In this document: piece by piece, positions 25,968-34,482 of the stretch
How positions within the stretch are numbered: the first letter of the stretch is position 1
How the letters are laid out: the number at the start of each line of letters is the position of its first letter
Notes under the pieces: model-generated
The model's input: the letters and a program-made list of their open reading frames with translations, nothing else
Database searches by the model: none
Told to the model about the DNA's origin: nothing
Translations under genes and position numbers: made by a program
Origin: Sphingomonas sp. QA11
GTDB lineage: Bacteria; Pseudomonadota; Alphaproteobacteria; Sphingomonadales; Sphingomonadaceae
DNA length: 64,000 nucleotides
Assembly: GCF_028473665.1 (NCBI RefSeq)
Contig: NZ_CP098774.1
Location: 3,438,501 to 3,502,500 of the forward strand
Reading direction: 5' to 3'

Positions 25968-26753
25968 ATGGCGGCACGATTTTCGCGGCTGATCCTCACG
26001 CTGCTGCTGCCGTTCGCGCTGGCGAGCTGCGTGCTCACGCCAAGCAAGTTCGTCTCGACCCTGCGCATCGATGCCGACCGGCATTTCACCTTCACTTATG
26101 TGGGGGAAGTGCTCGCGCTCGATATCGGCGACGACATGATGAAGGGCATGGGCGACAATTCGCCGGATACGCCGGCCGATCCCGCCGCCGGGGATGGCAC
26201 GGCGACGCTGCAGAAACTCGCCTTCCAGGACAAGCCGGATGCCGCCAGCCCGGACAGTGACGGCAAGGACGACGCCAAGACCAAGGCCGCCAAGAAGGCC
26301 GCGGCGGATGCCAAAAACCGGACGATCGCCGAGACGTTGTCGAAGGAAGCCGGCTATCGCAAGGTGGCCTATCTCGGCGACGGCAAGTTCAGCATCGACT
26401 ATGCCATCTCGGGCACGCTCGATCATGCCTTTCTGTGGCCGTACAATGTCGATGCCGAACTCGTCTTCCCGTTCATCGCGATCGAGCTGCGCGCGAACAA
26501 CACCGTACGGATGAAGGCCCCTGCCTTCGCCAATGACAGCAGCAAGAGCAGCGGCGGCATGGCCATGCCGGGGTTGGACAAGGCGTCGGACCAGCTCGAC
26601 GGCGTCTTCACGCTCGATACGAATGCGGAGATCGTCAGCCAGAACAACGAGGATGGCGCGGTGACGGCCGGCGGCCGCAAGACCATCACCTGGAAGGCGA
26701 CTCCGCTGACCAAGGACGCGCCCAGCGCCGTGTTGAGGATGGCCGCGAAGTGA
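25968..26753 (+). CDS. predicted lipoprotein of unknown function
   Basis: This 261-residue protein has a lipoprotein signal with LASC (cysteine at about residue 21), so it is probably anchored in the periplasm or outer membrane. The middle (about residues 85-115) is rich in Lys, Ala and Asp and low in complexity, between two more ordinary beta-rich parts. I do not recognise the family. It lies 28 bases after rlmB and ends in a GC-rich hairpin. Confidence 0.7.
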   Translation: MAARFSRLILTLLLPFALASCVLTPSKFVSTLRIDADRHFTFTYVGEVLALDIGDDMMKGMGDNSPDTPADPAAGDGTATLQKLAFQDKPDAASPDSDGKDDAKTKAAKKAAADAKNRTIAETLSKEAGYRKVAYLGDGKFSIDYAISGTLDHAFLWPYNVDAELVFPFIAIELRANNTVRMKAPAFANDSSKSSGGMAMPGLDKASDQLDGVFTLDTNAEIVSQNNEDGAVTAGGRKTITWKATPLTKDAPSAVLRMAAK

Positions 26754-26758
26754 TTGCT

Positions 26759-26780
26759 CCCCTCCCGCAAGCGGGAGGGG
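26759..26780. terminator. GC-rich hairpin between convergent genes, putative bidirectional terminator
   Basis: CCCCTCCCGC and GCGGGAGGGG are perfect complements. The hairpin sits between the stop of the lipoprotein gene and the stop of the convergent ferredoxin gene. There is no T-run, so factor-independent termination is not certain. Confidence 0.45.
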
Positions 26781-26786
26781 ATAACC

Positions 26787-27104
26787 TCAATCCTCGGCCG
26801 CGATCGTCACCTTCATGCCGTCGAGCGCGTCGGTCAGCTCGATCTGGCACGACAGGCGCGAACGTTCGTCGCGATCGGAGGTCGAATCGAGCAGATCGTC
26901 CTCGTCAGCGCTCATCTTCGGCAGTTTGGCAGCAAATTCCGGGTCGACATGGACGTGGCAGGTGGCGCAGCTGCAGCAGCCGCCGCACAGCGCCAGGACC
27001 TCATCGATCCCGGCGTCGCGAATCGCCTCCATCACCGAAAGCCCGGCCTCGCCCATGATCTCCCGTTCTTCCCCTTCACGGGTCACGACGATAAGCTTGG
27101 GCAT
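26787..27104 (-). CDS. adrenodoxin-type [2Fe-2S] ferredoxin
   Basis: The 105-residue ferredoxin has cluster ligands in the exact vertebrate/bacterial spacing C40-X5-C46-X2-C49-X36-C86 within [15 protein letters not shown] and SRLSCQIEL. The ATG at 27104 has a strong GGAGGAGG ribosome-binding site. Such ferredoxins pass electrons to cytochromes P450 or oxygenases, or serve Fe-S assembly. No partner gene is adjacent, so its client is unknown. Confidence 0.9.
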   Translation of the reverse strand: MPKLIVVTREGEEREIMGEAGLSVMEAIRDAGIDEVLALCGGCCSCATCHVHVDPEFAAKLPKMSADEDDLLDSTSDRDERSRLSCQIELTDALDGMKVTIAAED

Positions 27105-27170
27105 CAAATCCTCCTCCGGGGTTCGGCGCCGCCATGCCGCCCCCGGCGCCGCTAATCAAGGGACGAGAAT

Positions 27171-27794
27171 ATGGGCCTGAGCGCCGAACAGCTTCGCGCG
27201 GCGCTCGACATACTGGCCGCGAGCGAGCCGTGCTTCGCCACAGCGATCGCGCGCGCGGGCTATCCCCCGCCGCGAATCCGCGCGCGGGGCTATGCGACCT
27301 TGCTGCGCACGATCGTCGGACAGCAGGTCAGCACCAAGGCTGCCGAATCGGTGTGGCGGAAGCTGGAGGGGATTGTCGGCAACCTCGACGACCCCCGCAA
27401 TATCATGCACGCGACCGACGAGCAGCTTCGCGAGGCGGGGCTGTCGCGGCAAAAGGCCAGCTATGCGCGCAGCCTCGCCGACGAGGTGACGAGTGGCCGG
27501 CTCGATCTGGCGAATCTTCCCGCCGACGACCAGGAGGCGGTCGCCGCGCTCGTCCGGATCAAGGGCATCGGCCGCTGGTCGGCCGAGGTCTATCTCCTGT
27601 TCGCCGAAGGACGCGCCGACATCTGGCCGGCCGGCGACCTGGCGGTGCAGATCGAGATCGGCCGAATCCTGGGCCATGACGAACGACCGAGCGAGAAGCT
27701 GACCCGCGAGCTCGCCGAGGCCTGGCGACCTCATCGCGGCGCGGCAGCGATTTTCGCCTGGCATCATTATGCCGCCGACATGAAGGTGATCTGA
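27171..27794 (+). CDS. DNA-3-methyladenine glycosylase II (AlkA-like, HhH-GPD)
   Basis: The 207-residue base-excision enzyme has the HhH-GPD fold. LLRTIVGQQVSTKAAESVW is the helical core, IKGIGRWSAEVYLLF the helix-hairpin-helix, and the aspartate in PAGDLAVQ the catalytic residue. It excises alkylated purines from DNA. It is divergent from the ferredoxin gene and followed after one base by a small unknown gene, probably in the same transcript. Confidence 0.87.
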   Translation: MGLSAEQLRAALDILAASEPCFATAIARAGYPPPRIRARGYATLLRTIVGQQVSTKAAESVWRKLEGIVGNLDDPRNIMHATDEQLREAGLSRQKASYARSLADEVTSGRLDLANLPADDQEAVAALVRIKGIGRWSAEVYLLFAEGRADIWPAGDLAVQIEIGRILGHDERPSEKLTRELAEAWRPHRGAAAIFAWHHYAADMKVI

Positions 27795-27795
27795 C

Positions 27796-28158
27796 ATGGC
27801 CCGCGCCGCCCGCCTTGAACGCCTGGACGCCCACCGCGTCGAACTGGAAACGACATATCGCACCACGCTGATCGCCGCACTGCGCACCACCGCCGCAGGC
27901 CGTTTCGGCCTGTTCGACCATCATCAGGACAAGGATACGCGCAAGCGTGCGGCGGCGGTCGTCGATCCGATCATCACGCTTGGCGAAGAAATTGACGAGA
28001 TGCGATCGCAACTCGGCATCGAGCCGTTCGCGCTGCACCAGGAATTTCTCGCGTCGCGGGGGCGGCCCAAATCACCTCAGGCGGTGGGCGAAGCGAAGCA
28101 GGCACAGCAATGGTTGAGCCGCCTGGAGACCGACAATTCCGAGGAACGGGATTCCTGA
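27796..28158 (+). CDS. small conserved hypothetical protein
   Basis: This 120-residue protein is highly charged and probably mostly helical, with no signal peptide or membrane segment. It contains FGLFDHHQDKDTRKRAAA and an acidic tail. I do not recognise a family. It follows the DNA glycosylase gene immediately, which suggests co-expression, but nothing indicates a DNA-repair role. Confidence 0.6.
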   Translation: MARAARLERLDAHRVELETTYRTTLIAALRTTAAGRFGLFDHHQDKDTRKRAAAVVDPIITLGEEIDEMRSQLGIEPFALHQEFLASRGRPKSPQAVGEAKQAQQWLSRLETDNSEERDS

Positions 28159-28202
28159 TTCCGACGCCGTCAATTGCCTCGTTTCCGGAACCGGGGTTCG
28201 CC

Positions 28203-28616
28203 TCAGTGAGCCGCCGGCCATGTCACCGTGCGGCAAATGATGAACCAGCATCCCTCCACCTTCAGGCTGGTGGCCGACTGGCGGCTGATATAGGCTCGAT
28301 AGGTCTTGCCCTGGAAAGGGTAATAGATTTTCCCTTCCCATTTGCCGTCCTGCTCGGTGAAACCGTACAGCACCTGCACGCCGACCAGCGAGCGGGTGCG
28401 CAGCGCCGGACTGGGATTGTGGCTGTCCGTCGTCGGCCCCTCGACTCGGGCCTTTTCGGTCAACCGCGTGATATGGCCGCACAGCGCCTTGCCACAGGGC
28501 GCGATCGTCACGATGCCCTTGCCGTCCTGCGAAACCCAGTCACCGGTGATGCCGTCAGCGGCATGTGCGGCACCGGACAGGATAATCGACAAAATCGCGG
28601 CAAGAACAAATCGCAT
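28203..28616 (-). CDS. DUF2147 family secreted protein
   Basis: The 137-residue protein starts at the ATG at 28616 with a signal peptide (LAAILSIILSGAAHA). It then shows the DUF2147 pattern: GDWVSQDGKGIVTIAPCG, CGHITRL, KWEGKIYYPFQGKTY and a final CWFIICRTVTW. The family forms a small lipocalin-like barrel in the periplasm, and its function is unknown. It is divergent from mtnP. Confidence 0.82.
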   Translation of the reverse strand: MRFVLAAILSIILSGAAHAADGITGDWVSQDGKGIVTIAPCGKALCGHITRLTEKARVEGPTTDSHNPSPALRTRSLVGVQVLYGFTEQDGKWEGKIYYPFQGKTYRAYISRQSATSLKVEGCWFIICRTVTWPAAH

Positions 28617-28692
28617 ATGGCGGCCCCGGGGCTCGAGAGATAGGCGGTATAAGACGGCGGTAGCCGGAATCGACGACCTATGGGAGCATCGA

Positions 28693-29562
28693 ATGAGCGG
28701 CAAATGGAAGATCGGAATCATCGGTGGTTCGGGACTCTATGCCATCGATGCATTGCAGAACCCTGAATGGGGACGCGTTTCCACACCCTGGGGCGATCCG
28801 TCGGACGATCTTCTGTTCGGATCGATCGGCGATGTCGAGCTTGTCTTCCTGCCCCGCCATGGCCGCGGCCACCGCATTCCGCCGTCGGAACTCAACTTCC
28901 GCGCCAATATCGATGCGCTGAAGCGCAGCGGCTGCACCGACATCCTCGCCATCTCCTCGATCGGATCGCTGCGCGAGGAATTGCCACCCGGGCATTTCGT
29001 GGTGGTCGACCAGTTCATCGACCGGACTGTCGCGCGCCCCTCGAGCTTCTTTGGCACCGGCATGGTCGCGCATGTCTCGATGGCGGAGCCGGTCTGCCCG
29101 CGCCTTTCGGCCTTCGCCGCCGAGGCGGTACGCGCGGCCGGCGGGTCGATCACCAAGGGCGCGACTTATCTCGCGATGGAAGGGCCGCAATTCTCAAGCC
29201 GCGCGGAAAGCATGCTCTACCGCCAATGGGGCGCAGACGTGATCGGCATGACCGCCATGCCCGAGGCAAAGCTCGCCCGCGAGGCGGAGATGCCGTACGC
29301 CCTGATCGGCATGGTCACCGACTATGACTGCTGGCGTGAGGAGGCTGCTTTCGTCGAGGTGAGCGAGGTCATCAGGCAGATGTCGGCCAACGGCACCATC
29401 GCCCGCAAGGCGGTGCTTGAGTTCGTCGCCGCGTTGCCGGCCGAGCGCACGCCCTCCCCGCTCGACACGGTGCTCGACCATGCGCTGATCACCGCACCGG
29501 ATGCGCGCGACCCGGCCGTGCTGGCGAAACTGGATGCTGTCGCCGGCCGCGTCCTGGGCTAA
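28693..29562 (+). CDS. mtnP: S-methyl-5'-thioadenosine phosphorylase
   Basis: The 289-residue enzyme cleaves methylthioadenosine with phosphate to adenine and methylthioribose-1-phosphate, the first step of methionine salvage after polyamine or homoserine-lactone synthesis. Motifs include IIGGSGLYAID at the N-terminus, FLPRHGRGHRIPP, AMEGPQFSSRAES and the purine-binding VTDYDCW segment. The ATG at 28693 has a GGGAG ribosome-binding site. Confidence 0.92.
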   Translation: MSGKWKIGIIGGSGLYAIDALQNPEWGRVSTPWGDPSDDLLFGSIGDVELVFLPRHGRGHRIPPSELNFRANIDALKRSGCTDILAISSIGSLREELPPGHFVVVDQFIDRTVARPSSFFGTGMVAHVSMAEPVCPRLSAFAAEAVRAAGGSITKGATYLAMEGPQFSSRAESMLYRQWGADVIGMTAMPEAKLAREAEMPYALIGMVTDYDCWREEAAFVEVSEVIRQMSANGTIARKAVLEFVAALPAERTPSPLDTVLDHALITAPDARDPAVLAKLDAVAGRVLG

Positions 29563-29622
29563 GGCGAAACCGAATGCGGCTCCGGCGATTGACGGCATGA
29601 TACGCATACGAGAGGATACCGC

Positions 29623-30975
29623 ATGTCGCCGCCGCCCTCAGCCACGACCGCGCCGGGATTCGACGGCATGAGCGACATGCGGCCGCAGCGCCCCTCGCTT
29701 TCCGAAAGCTATCGCACCATCGCGGTGCCGCTCGGCAAAGGCGGCTTCTGGCGCAAGACCGCGGCCTTCGCCGGCCCCGGCTATATGGTCGCGGTCGGCT
29801 ATATGGACCCGGGCAACTGGGCGACCGATCTCGCGGGCGGATCGGCCTTTGGCTACACCCTGCTCTCGGTCATCCTGCTGTCGAACATCATGGCGATGGT
29901 ACTCCAGTCGCTGTCGGCGAAGCTCGGCATCGTCACGGGACGCGATCTCGCCCAGGCATGCCGCGCCAACTACAACCCGGTGATCAATTTCTGCCTGTGG
30001 GTGCTGTGCGAGCTTGCGATCATCGCCTGCGATCTGGCCGAAGTGCTCGGCACAGCGATCGCGCTCCAGTTACTCTTCGGCCTTCCGCTCATAGCAGGCG
30101 TGTGCCTGACCGCGTTCGACGTGCTGCTGATCCTGGCACTCCAGCGATTCGGCTTCCGCAAGCTCGAGGCATTCATCGTCGCTCTGCTGGTCGTGATCGC
30201 TGGCTGCTTCGCCTATGAACTGGCGATGGCGCAGCCGAGCGTTGCCGCGATCATGCGCGGGCTGGTCCCGACGAGCGAGATCGTCACCAACCCGGCGATG
30301 CTTTATATCGCGATCGGCATCCTCGGCGCGACGGTGATGCCGCACAATCTCTATCTCCATAGCTCGATCGTGCAGACACGCCGGTTCGGGCAGGACGATG
30401 AGGGCAAGCGCGACGCGGTGAAGCATGCCACGATCGACAGCACGGTCGCGCTGACGCTGGCGCTGTTCATCAACGCCTCGATCCTGATCCTCGCCGCCGC
30501 GACCTTCCACACGGCCGGGCGGACCGACGTCGCGGAGATCGACCAGGCCTATAAGCTGTTGTCGCCGATGCTCGGCGCCGGGGCCGCCAGCGTGCTGTTC
30601 GCGGTGGCGCTGCTCGCGTCGGGACAGAATTCGACCGTCACCGGAACGCTTGCCGGGCAGATCGTCGCCGAAGGGTTCCTCGACCTCAAGCTGCCGATGT
30701 GGCTCAGGCGCATGGTGACTCGTCTGCTGGCGATCGTGCCTGCGGTGATCGTGGTCGGCATCGCCGGCGATTCCGGCGCGACGAAATTGCTGGTGCTGAG
30801 CCAGGTCGTGCTGAGCCTCCAACTGCCGTTCGCGGTGGTGCCGCTGGTCAGCTTCACCAGCGACAGGAAACAGATGGGCGCTCTCGCCAATGCGCTGTGG
30901 CTGAAGATCGCGGCCTGGGTGATCGCCGCAACGGTGATCGGGCTGAACGCGACGCTGCTGTTCAGCTTCTTCTGA
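29623..30975 (+). CDS. mntH: Nramp-family divalent metal ion transporter
   Basis: The 450-residue membrane protein has eleven or so hydrophobic segments and both metal-binding signatures of the Nramp family: the DPGN motif in [11 protein letters not shown] (helix 1) and the MPH motif in [10 protein letters not shown] (helix 6). It imports Mn(II) and perhaps Fe(II) by proton symport. An ATG 24 codons further in is also possible. Its 3' end overlaps the convergent lyase-like gene by 14 bp. Confidence 0.92.
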   Translation: MSPPPSATTAPGFDGMSDMRPQRPSLSESYRTIAVPLGKGGFWRKTAAFAGPGYMVAVGYMDPGNWATDLAGGSAFGYTLLSVILLSNIMAMVLQSLSAKLGIVTGRDLAQACRANYNPVINFCLWVLCELAIIACDLAEVLGTAIALQLLFGLPLIAGVCLTAFDVLLILALQRFGFRKLEAFIVALLVVIAGCFAYELAMAQPSVAAIMRGLVPTSEIVTNPAMLYIAIGILGATVMPHNLYLHSSIVQTRRFGQDDEGKRDAVKHATIDSTVALTLALFINASILILAAATFHTAGRTDVAEIDQAYKLLSPMLGAGAASVLFAVALLASGQNSTVTGTLAGQIVAEGFLDLKLPMWLRRMVTRLLAIVPAVIVVGIAGDSGATKLLVLSQVVLSLQLPFAVVPLVSFTSDRKQMGALANALWLKIAAWVIAATVIGLNATLLFSFF

Positions 30976-31813
30976 TCGACCCGGCCAGCGTGGCGATCCG
31001 CTGCGCCTGTTCGAGGTGCAGGAGTTCGACCATCTCGCCCTCGACGCGAATCGCTCCCTTCCCCATATTCTCCGGTAGCGCGAACGCGGCGATGATCCGA
31101 TCGGCCCACGAAATGGCTGCCGCCGTCGGACCATAAGCCCGATTGGCCGCCGCGATCTGGGCGGGATGGATCAGCGACTTGCCGTCGAAGCCGAAGGCTG
31201 CCCCCTGGGCGCATTCGGCAGCTAGCACCGCCCCGTCCTCGATCACGTTGCACACGCCGTCCAGCGCAGCGATACCGGCCGCGCGGGCGGCGGTGACGAT
31301 CATCGCGAGATGGCCGAGCAACGGGGTCCGCTCGGGCCCGGGCGTGCAGCACATCTCCTTGGCGAGATCGTTGGTGCCCGCGAGCAGGCCCACCAACCCG
31401 GTGGCGCGCGCCGATGCGGCGATCGCGGGCAGATCGAGCATGCCGGCGCATGTCTCGATCATCGCCCAGAGCGGTACCGTACCGAGCAGCATGCGGGCCG
31501 CTTCCAGATCCGCGGGAATCGATACCTTGGGCAGCACGACCGCTTCGAACCCCGCGTCCGCCACTGCCCGGCAATCGTTAGCCCCCCATGGCGTATCGAG
31601 CGCATTAACGCGTACGAACAGGGCACGATCGCCGAACCCTCCGGCTGCCGCCGCCACGATCGCCTGGTCGCGCGCTGCCGCCTTCAGATCGGGCGCGACC
31701 GAATCCTCAAGATCGAGGATCACCACATCGCAATCGAGGGTGCGCGCCTTTTCGATCGCGCGCGCGTTCGACGCGGGCATGAACAACGCACTACGGCACG
31801 GACGGGCGATCAT
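30962..31813 (-). CDS. HpcH/HpaI aldolase / CoA ester lyase family protein (CitE-like)
   Basis: This 283-residue TIM-barrel protein begins [17 protein letters not shown], typical of citrate-lyase-beta-like and malyl-CoA lyases. The Mg-binding acidic residues are in MIETCAGM and TNDLAKEM, and FDGKSLIHP is the usual family segment. It probably cleaves or hydrolyses a short acyl-CoA such as malyl- or citramalyl-CoA, but the substrate cannot be read from the sequence. The start is the ATG at 31813 with AGGAG upstream. Confidence 0.82.
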   Translation of the reverse strand: MIARPCRSALFMPASNARAIEKARTLDCDVVILDLEDSVAPDLKAAARDQAIVAAAAGGFGDRALFVRVNALDTPWGANDCRAVADAGFEAVVLPKVSIPADLEAARMLLGTVPLWAMIETCAGMLDLPAIAASARATGLVGLLAGTNDLAKEMCCTPGPERTPLLGHLAMIVTAARAAGIAALDGVCNVIEDGAVLAAECAQGAAFGFDGKSLIHPAQIAAANRAYGPTAAAISWADRIIAAFALPENMGKGAIRVEGEMVELLHLEQAQRIATLAGSIRRS

Positions 31814-31938
31814 CGGGCGGCTCCTGCAAACGGGTCGCCCGCATACAGGAAGTTCGCGCTCTCCGCGCAAGCCCTAACGCCGCCGCATATGCACACAGCT
31901 TCTCGACGGCGGCCCGCGCGCGTGGGAAAGGGATTTCC

Positions 31939-33648
31939 ATGACACTTGCCTCGATGACCGCGCTCTGGCGCTCTGCCGCCCGTTTCTTCGAGGCCTTTGC
32001 GCGCTTTGCCGGCGTGCGCGGCTGGATCGCGGCGGGCCTTGTCGGCCTTTCCGCGATCCTCGACGGCGCGGGGCTGGTGCTGCTCATCCCCATCGTCGAT
32101 GCCGTGGTCAATCCGGGCGACGGGTATCTACCGACACGGGCTGTCTTCGAAACCCTGGGCGTCCACAGCCAGATGGGCCGCCTCGCCCTGCTGATCGCTG
32201 CGTTCGTCGCGATGGCGGTGCTGCGCGCGGTCGTGCTCTATTCGCGCGACATGCACCTCGCCCGACTTCAGGGCGACTTCGCCCAGCATGAGCGTGACCG
32301 GATCATCCGATCGCTGGCAGGCGCACCGTGGAACCGGATCGCGGCGCTCAGCCATGCCCGCGTCACGAATATGGTCAGCGTCGAGGTCAACCGTATCGGA
32401 TCGGGCGCGCAGTTCCTGATCCAGGGCGGTATCGCGCTGGTGATGCTGGTCGTGCAGGGCGCCCTTGCCTTCCTGCTCGCGCCGGGCCTCGCGCTGGCCA
32501 TCGCCGCGATCGTCCTGATCGGCGGCGGCGCGGTCCTGCTGGCGCAGGGCCGGGTTCGCGATCTCGGTGTCGGTCTGGTCGATGCAAACCGAAAGATGAT
32601 GGGCAGCGCGACCGGTTTTCTGGGCGGACTGAAAGCGGCGACCGCGCAAAACGCCCAACACGGCTTTGCCGAAGAGTTCGCGACGATCCAGCGTTCCGTC
32701 CGGGCACGCATGCTTGAATTCACCCAGCGTCAGGCGCGCAGCCGGCAGGTCTTCGCGGTCGGATCGTCCCTGATGGGCGCGATCGTCGTGCTGACCGGCT
32801 ATGCCGTGCAGATTCCGCCTGCGGTATTGATTACTCTGGTGCTGATCTTCGCGCGGATGAGCGGACCGGCCATGCAGATCCAGCAATCGACGCAGAACTT
32901 CTTCTTCGGCCTCCCGGCGTTCGAAGCGGTCCGCAAGCTCGAGGAGGATCTCGATGCGAGCGCGGCGCCCGCGCCAGTGCCCGTCATGCCACCGCCGGGC
33001 GCGATCGAATTGCGGGGTGTGTCGTTCCTTCATCCGGGCGGCGGCGGGTTGCATCCGGCCGACCTGACGATTGAGCCGGGCTCCTTCATCGGCATCACCG
33101 GACCATCGGGCGCTGGCAAGACGACGCTGGTCGAGCTGCTCACGACACTGCAGGAACCGCAGACCGGGCGGATGCTGATCGGCGGCGAGCCGCTCGACGC
33201 GGCGCGGCGGGCGGGCTGGCGCGAGAGCCTCGCCTATGTTCCGCAAGAAGGCTTCCTGTTCAACGACAGCGTGCGCCACAATCTCACCTGGGGCACCGAC
33301 GGGATCGACGATGCGCGCCTTTGGGATGCGCTGCGCCTTGCCGGTGCGGAAGAGATCGTCGCGCGCCTGCCCGAGGGGCTGGAAGGGCAAGTCGGAGAGC
33401 GCGGGATCGCGCTATCCGGCGGCGAGCGCCAGCGCCTGTCGATCGCCCGCGCCCTGCTCCGCGATCCGCGCATGCTGGTGCTGGACGAGGCAGCGAACGC
33501 GATCGATGCAGCGGGGGAAGCTGCGTTGCTCGAGCGGCTGGCCAGTCTCGATCCGCGCCCGACAATCGTGATGATCTCGCATCGCGCGGAAAGCCTGGTG
33601 CTGTGCGATCGTGTGATCACCGTCGAGCTCGGGCGCCTTTCCGCCTAG
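31939..33648 (+). CDS. ABC transporter, fused permease and ATPase (exporter type)
   Basis: The 569-residue half-transporter has an exporter-type membrane domain over residues 1-310. The ATPase follows, with Walker A GPSGAGKTT (about 390), signature LSGGERQRLSIARALL, Walker B MLVLDEAANAID and the H-loop MISHRAES. It would act as a homodimer exporting a lipid, peptide or drug; no neighbour reveals the cargo. Its stop overlaps the convergent N-acetyltransferase stop by 4 bp. Confidence 0.86.
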   Translation: MTLASMTALWRSAARFFEAFARFAGVRGWIAAGLVGLSAILDGAGLVLLIPIVDAVVNPGDGYLPTRAVFETLGVHSQMGRLALLIAAFVAMAVLRAVVLYSRDMHLARLQGDFAQHERDRIIRSLAGAPWNRIAALSHARVTNMVSVEVNRIGSGAQFLIQGGIALVMLVVQGALAFLLAPGLALAIAAIVLIGGGAVLLAQGRVRDLGVGLVDANRKMMGSATGFLGGLKAATAQNAQHGFAEEFATIQRSVRARMLEFTQRQARSRQVFAVGSSLMGAIVVLTGYAVQIPPAVLITLVLIFARMSGPAMQIQQSTQNFFFGLPAFEAVRKLEEDLDASAAPAPVPVMPPPGAIELRGVSFLHPGGGGLHPADLTIEPGSFIGITGPSGAGKTTLVELLTTLQEPQTGRMLIGGEPLDAARRAGWRESLAYVPQEGFLFNDSVRHNLTWGTDGIDDARLWDALRLAGAEEIVARLPEGLEGQVGERGIALSGGERQRLSIARALLRDPRMLVLDEAANAIDAAGEAALLERLASLDPRPTIVMISHRAESLVLCDRVITVELGRLSA

Positions 33649-34472
33649 GCCTCGCCGAACAGGCCGAGCGCGGCGACCTCTTCGGCGGTGAAGTCGATCC
33701 CGAACATCAGGCTCAGCCGCATGCGATAGACGCGCGGATCGACGATTTCCGCGACGTTCTCCTCCTCGCCCGCACGCCGGCGATAGACACGGTCGGTGAG
33801 GCCGGCGAGCCCGCGCGGCAGCACGATGCTGACGAGGCGGAGTTGCAGGAAGCGGCTCTCCGGCGCGGTCGAGGTCCAGTGGTTGCTCAGGTGCAGGTCA
33901 GCGTCCCAGACCTGGCCGAGAGTGAAGCTGTATTGCGGCTGAAAGCCTTCCCCGGCGCCGCGCCCGTCGGTCGTGCCGGGATGGCCATCGCGCAGCAGCA
34001 TCCAGCCATGCAGCGTATCGCGCTCCAGACGGAAGCTGGCGCCATCCGGCGCATCGACCATTGCGCCCTCGGCCAGCGGCATGATCGGCGTGTAGCTGCC
34101 GCCGAAGCCGGGATCGGCGACCCATTCCTGCCCGTCGATCGTCACCAGGCTGAATACATGGGCGAGCGGCGGCGTGTCCGTCGCGCCGAGCCAGACGCGG
34201 GCGAGCAGCGGCCGAGCCTCGAAGCCGAGTGCCGTCAGCGCGTCCAGGAACAGGCGGTTATGCTCGAAGCAATAGCCGCCGCGCTTCGCGGTCACCAGCT
34301 TGGCGAAGACCGATTCGCTGTCGATCCGGATGCCCCGGCCAAGGATGATGTCGAGATTCTCGAACGGGATGGCGAGACGATGGGACCGCTGGAGCATGGC
34401 CAGACCCTCGGCGTCGGCGAGAGGCCGTTCCTTCAGGGCGATGCGGGCGAGATAAGCGTCGAGGTCGAACAT
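33645..34472 (-). CDS. nat: arylamine N-acetyltransferase
   Basis: The 275-residue enzyme shows the NAT catalytic triad: cysteine in KRGGYCFEHN (about residue 68), histidine in PLAHVFSL and aspartate in VADPGFGG. The N-terminal FDLDAYLARI and IPFENLDI segments are also typical. It acetylates arylamines and hydrazines from acetyl-CoA. It lies 10 bases after the GH92 gene on the same strand and may be transcribed with it, though the functions look unrelated. Confidence 0.9.
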   Translation of the reverse strand: MFDLDAYLARIALKERPLADAEGLAMLQRSHRLAIPFENLDIILGRGIRIDSESVFAKLVTAKRGGYCFEHNRLFLDALTALGFEARPLLARVWLGATDTPPLAHVFSLVTIDGQEWVADPGFGGSYTPIMPLAEGAMVDAPDGASFRLERDTLHGWMLLRDGHPGTTDGRGAGEGFQPQYSFTLGQVWDADLHLSNHWTSTAPESRFLQLRLVSIVLPRGLAGLTDRVYRRRAGEEENVAEIVDPRVYRMRLSLMFGIDFTAEEVAALGLFGEA

Positions 34473-34482
34473 CAGCGTGATT